Below are positions 6,090-6,594 of a stretch of DNA of 6,594 nucleotides, in pieces. The notes beneath the pieces are model-generated. The model worked only from the letters and a program-made list of their open reading frames with translations, made no database searches and had not been told where the DNA came from. Origin of the DNA: Zetaproteobacteria bacterium. Lineage in GTDB: Bacteria; Pseudomonadota; Zetaproteobacteria; Mariprofundales; Mariprofundaceae. The stretch's first letter is position 1; each line of letters begins with the position of its first letter. The stretch is from assembly GCA_021545665.1 (NCBI GenBank), contig JAJRTX010000254.1, forward strand, positions 1 through 6,594, given 5' to 3'. Made by a program: the position numbers and the translations under genes.

Positions 6090-6105
6090 TTGGCTATCGG
6101 ATTGC
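6090..6105 (+). promoter_or_regulatory. Candidate sigma-54 (-24/-12) promoter
   Basis: TTGGC followed by seven bases and TTGCA places GG (6092-6093) and GC (6104-6105) exactly 10 bases apart, the spacing required at -24/-12 sites. It matches the strong positions of the YTGGCACG-N4-TTGCW consensus but not the ACG part. Transcription would begin near 6117 and run into the IS630 remnant on its antisense strand. Its position directly after a sigma-54-type regulator operon raises its value; short motifs do arise by chance. Confidence 0.42.
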
Positions 6106-6222
6106 AGGGCTATTATGTGTTCATTATATTGGCGCTTTTTCCCAGCTCCACGTTGGTTGATACAAGTGTACAGTTAAACTGGTCTTACCGACTTATACTA
6201 AGACCTTCATAAACAAAGCCAG
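6106..6222. other. Spacer between exported-protein gene and IS630 remnant
   Basis: There is no supported gene in this stretch. GGTCTTA (6181-6187) and TAAGACC (6199-6205) form a perfect 7-bp inverted repeat with an 11-base loop, close to where the IS630 end should be, but no T-run follows in the plus direction. I could not identify the terminal inverted repeat or flanking TA duplication of the IS630 element, nor a convincing terminator for the kinase operon. Confidence 0.4.
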
Positions 6223-6594
6223 TTATCTCTGCGTGTAAAAACAGGTCGAGTATTGAAAGAAAGATCGCACAATCTCAGGTGTTTTTTGTAATGCTCATAG
6301 TGCACTGAGGGCTTTAGTCTTGAGGTCGCCCTTTGATTTTACACTCTGCCATCCTGGTTTTTCCATCACGTGAGCCCATGCCAATTCATCAGGATTTAGC
6401 TGCGGTGAATATGCAGGCAGAAAAAACAACTCAATGTGCTCACCCATGGCGTCGACAAGTTCTTTTACCTTTTTTGCATGGTGGATACGGCAATTATCCA
6501 GAACCAGGAAGATTCTTTGCTTCATGTCTGCCACCAGCCTCTTGATAAACTTGTGGAATACATCCGTATTCACGCTCCCTTCCACAGTCATGAA
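6223..6594 (-). pseudogene. IS630-family transposase, 3' part with in-frame TGA, cut by window edge
   Basis: The minus-strand frame is open at the right edge and reads FMTVEGSVNTDVF, then LVLDNCRIHHAKK, then FFLPAYSPQLNPDE. These are the hallmark blocks of IS630/Tc1-like DDE transposases, including the second catalytic Asp (LDN) and the final acidic residue (NPDE). The first catalytic Asp lies beyond the window. A TGA at 6297-6295 follows KTKALSAL, but the same frame continues for 23 codons with ALQKTPEIVRSFFQ, which matches the usual C-terminus of the family, before TAA at 6225-6223. A CGA-to-TGA transition would explain it. The lost tail lies after the catalytic core, so some activity cannot be excluded. 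It runs convergent to the kinase operon. Confidence 0.8.

Noticed and set aside
6115..6177. Short plus-strand frame MCSLYWRFFPAPRWLIQVYS after AGGG, next to the sigma-54-like site
   Set aside because: Only 20 codons with no recognisable feature. The expected start of a sigma-54 transcript (near 6117) would exclude its ribosome binding site. Kept only as a note.

Overview
The window looks like a piece of chromosome from a Gram-negative, Pseudomonadota-type bacterium. It has mid-range GC, a bacterial EF-P, a classical DapA, a histidine kinase paired with a sigma-54-type response regulator, and insertion-sequence remnants at both edges. I cannot place it in a class from sequence alone. No phage genes, CRISPR array or rRNA/tRNA genes were found.

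Layout. Bases 1 to about 141 are the end of an IS30-family element: the first 13 codons of its transposase on the minus strand, a structured leader hairpin and a probable terminal inverted repeat. efp (201-761, minus) follows. A divergent spacer (762-912) carries a plus-strand intrinsic terminator with no gene in front of it. Then come a 10-codon leader ORF (913-945), whose stop overlaps the start of an unrecognised 271-residue acidic protein (942-1757), and dapA (1907-2800), preceded by a 14-bp perfect palindrome. From 2870 to 6089 a tightly packed plus-strand cluster encodes a membrane histidine kinase, a sigma-54-type response regulator and a small exported protein. The right edge is the 3' end of an IS630-family transposase on the minus strand.

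How the cluster works together. The kinase (two membrane helices, GAF-like region, HDLKN H-box, HATPase) and the regulator (receiver, AAA+, C-terminal DNA-binding domain) resemble the PrsK/PrsR pair associated with PEP-CTERM/exosortase systems. The resemblance is clearest in the extended LPPEPD loop after the phosphoacceptor Asp. The regulator is damaged or altered twice: an in-frame TAA at 4471-4473 cuts the receiver, and the sigma-54 contact motif GAFTGA reads GAFAGA. A sequence with exact -24/-12 spacing (GG-N10-GC) lies just after the cluster at 6090-6105, pointing into the IS630 remnant. The most interesting reading is a sigma-54 signalling module that is decaying, or rewired, with its downstream target possibly displaced by IS630.

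The IS630 transposase also carries an in-frame stop (TGA) followed by 23 homologous-looking codons. Every intact gene here ends in TGA, so TGA is not reassigned. The only TAA inside what looks like a coding frame is the one in the regulator.
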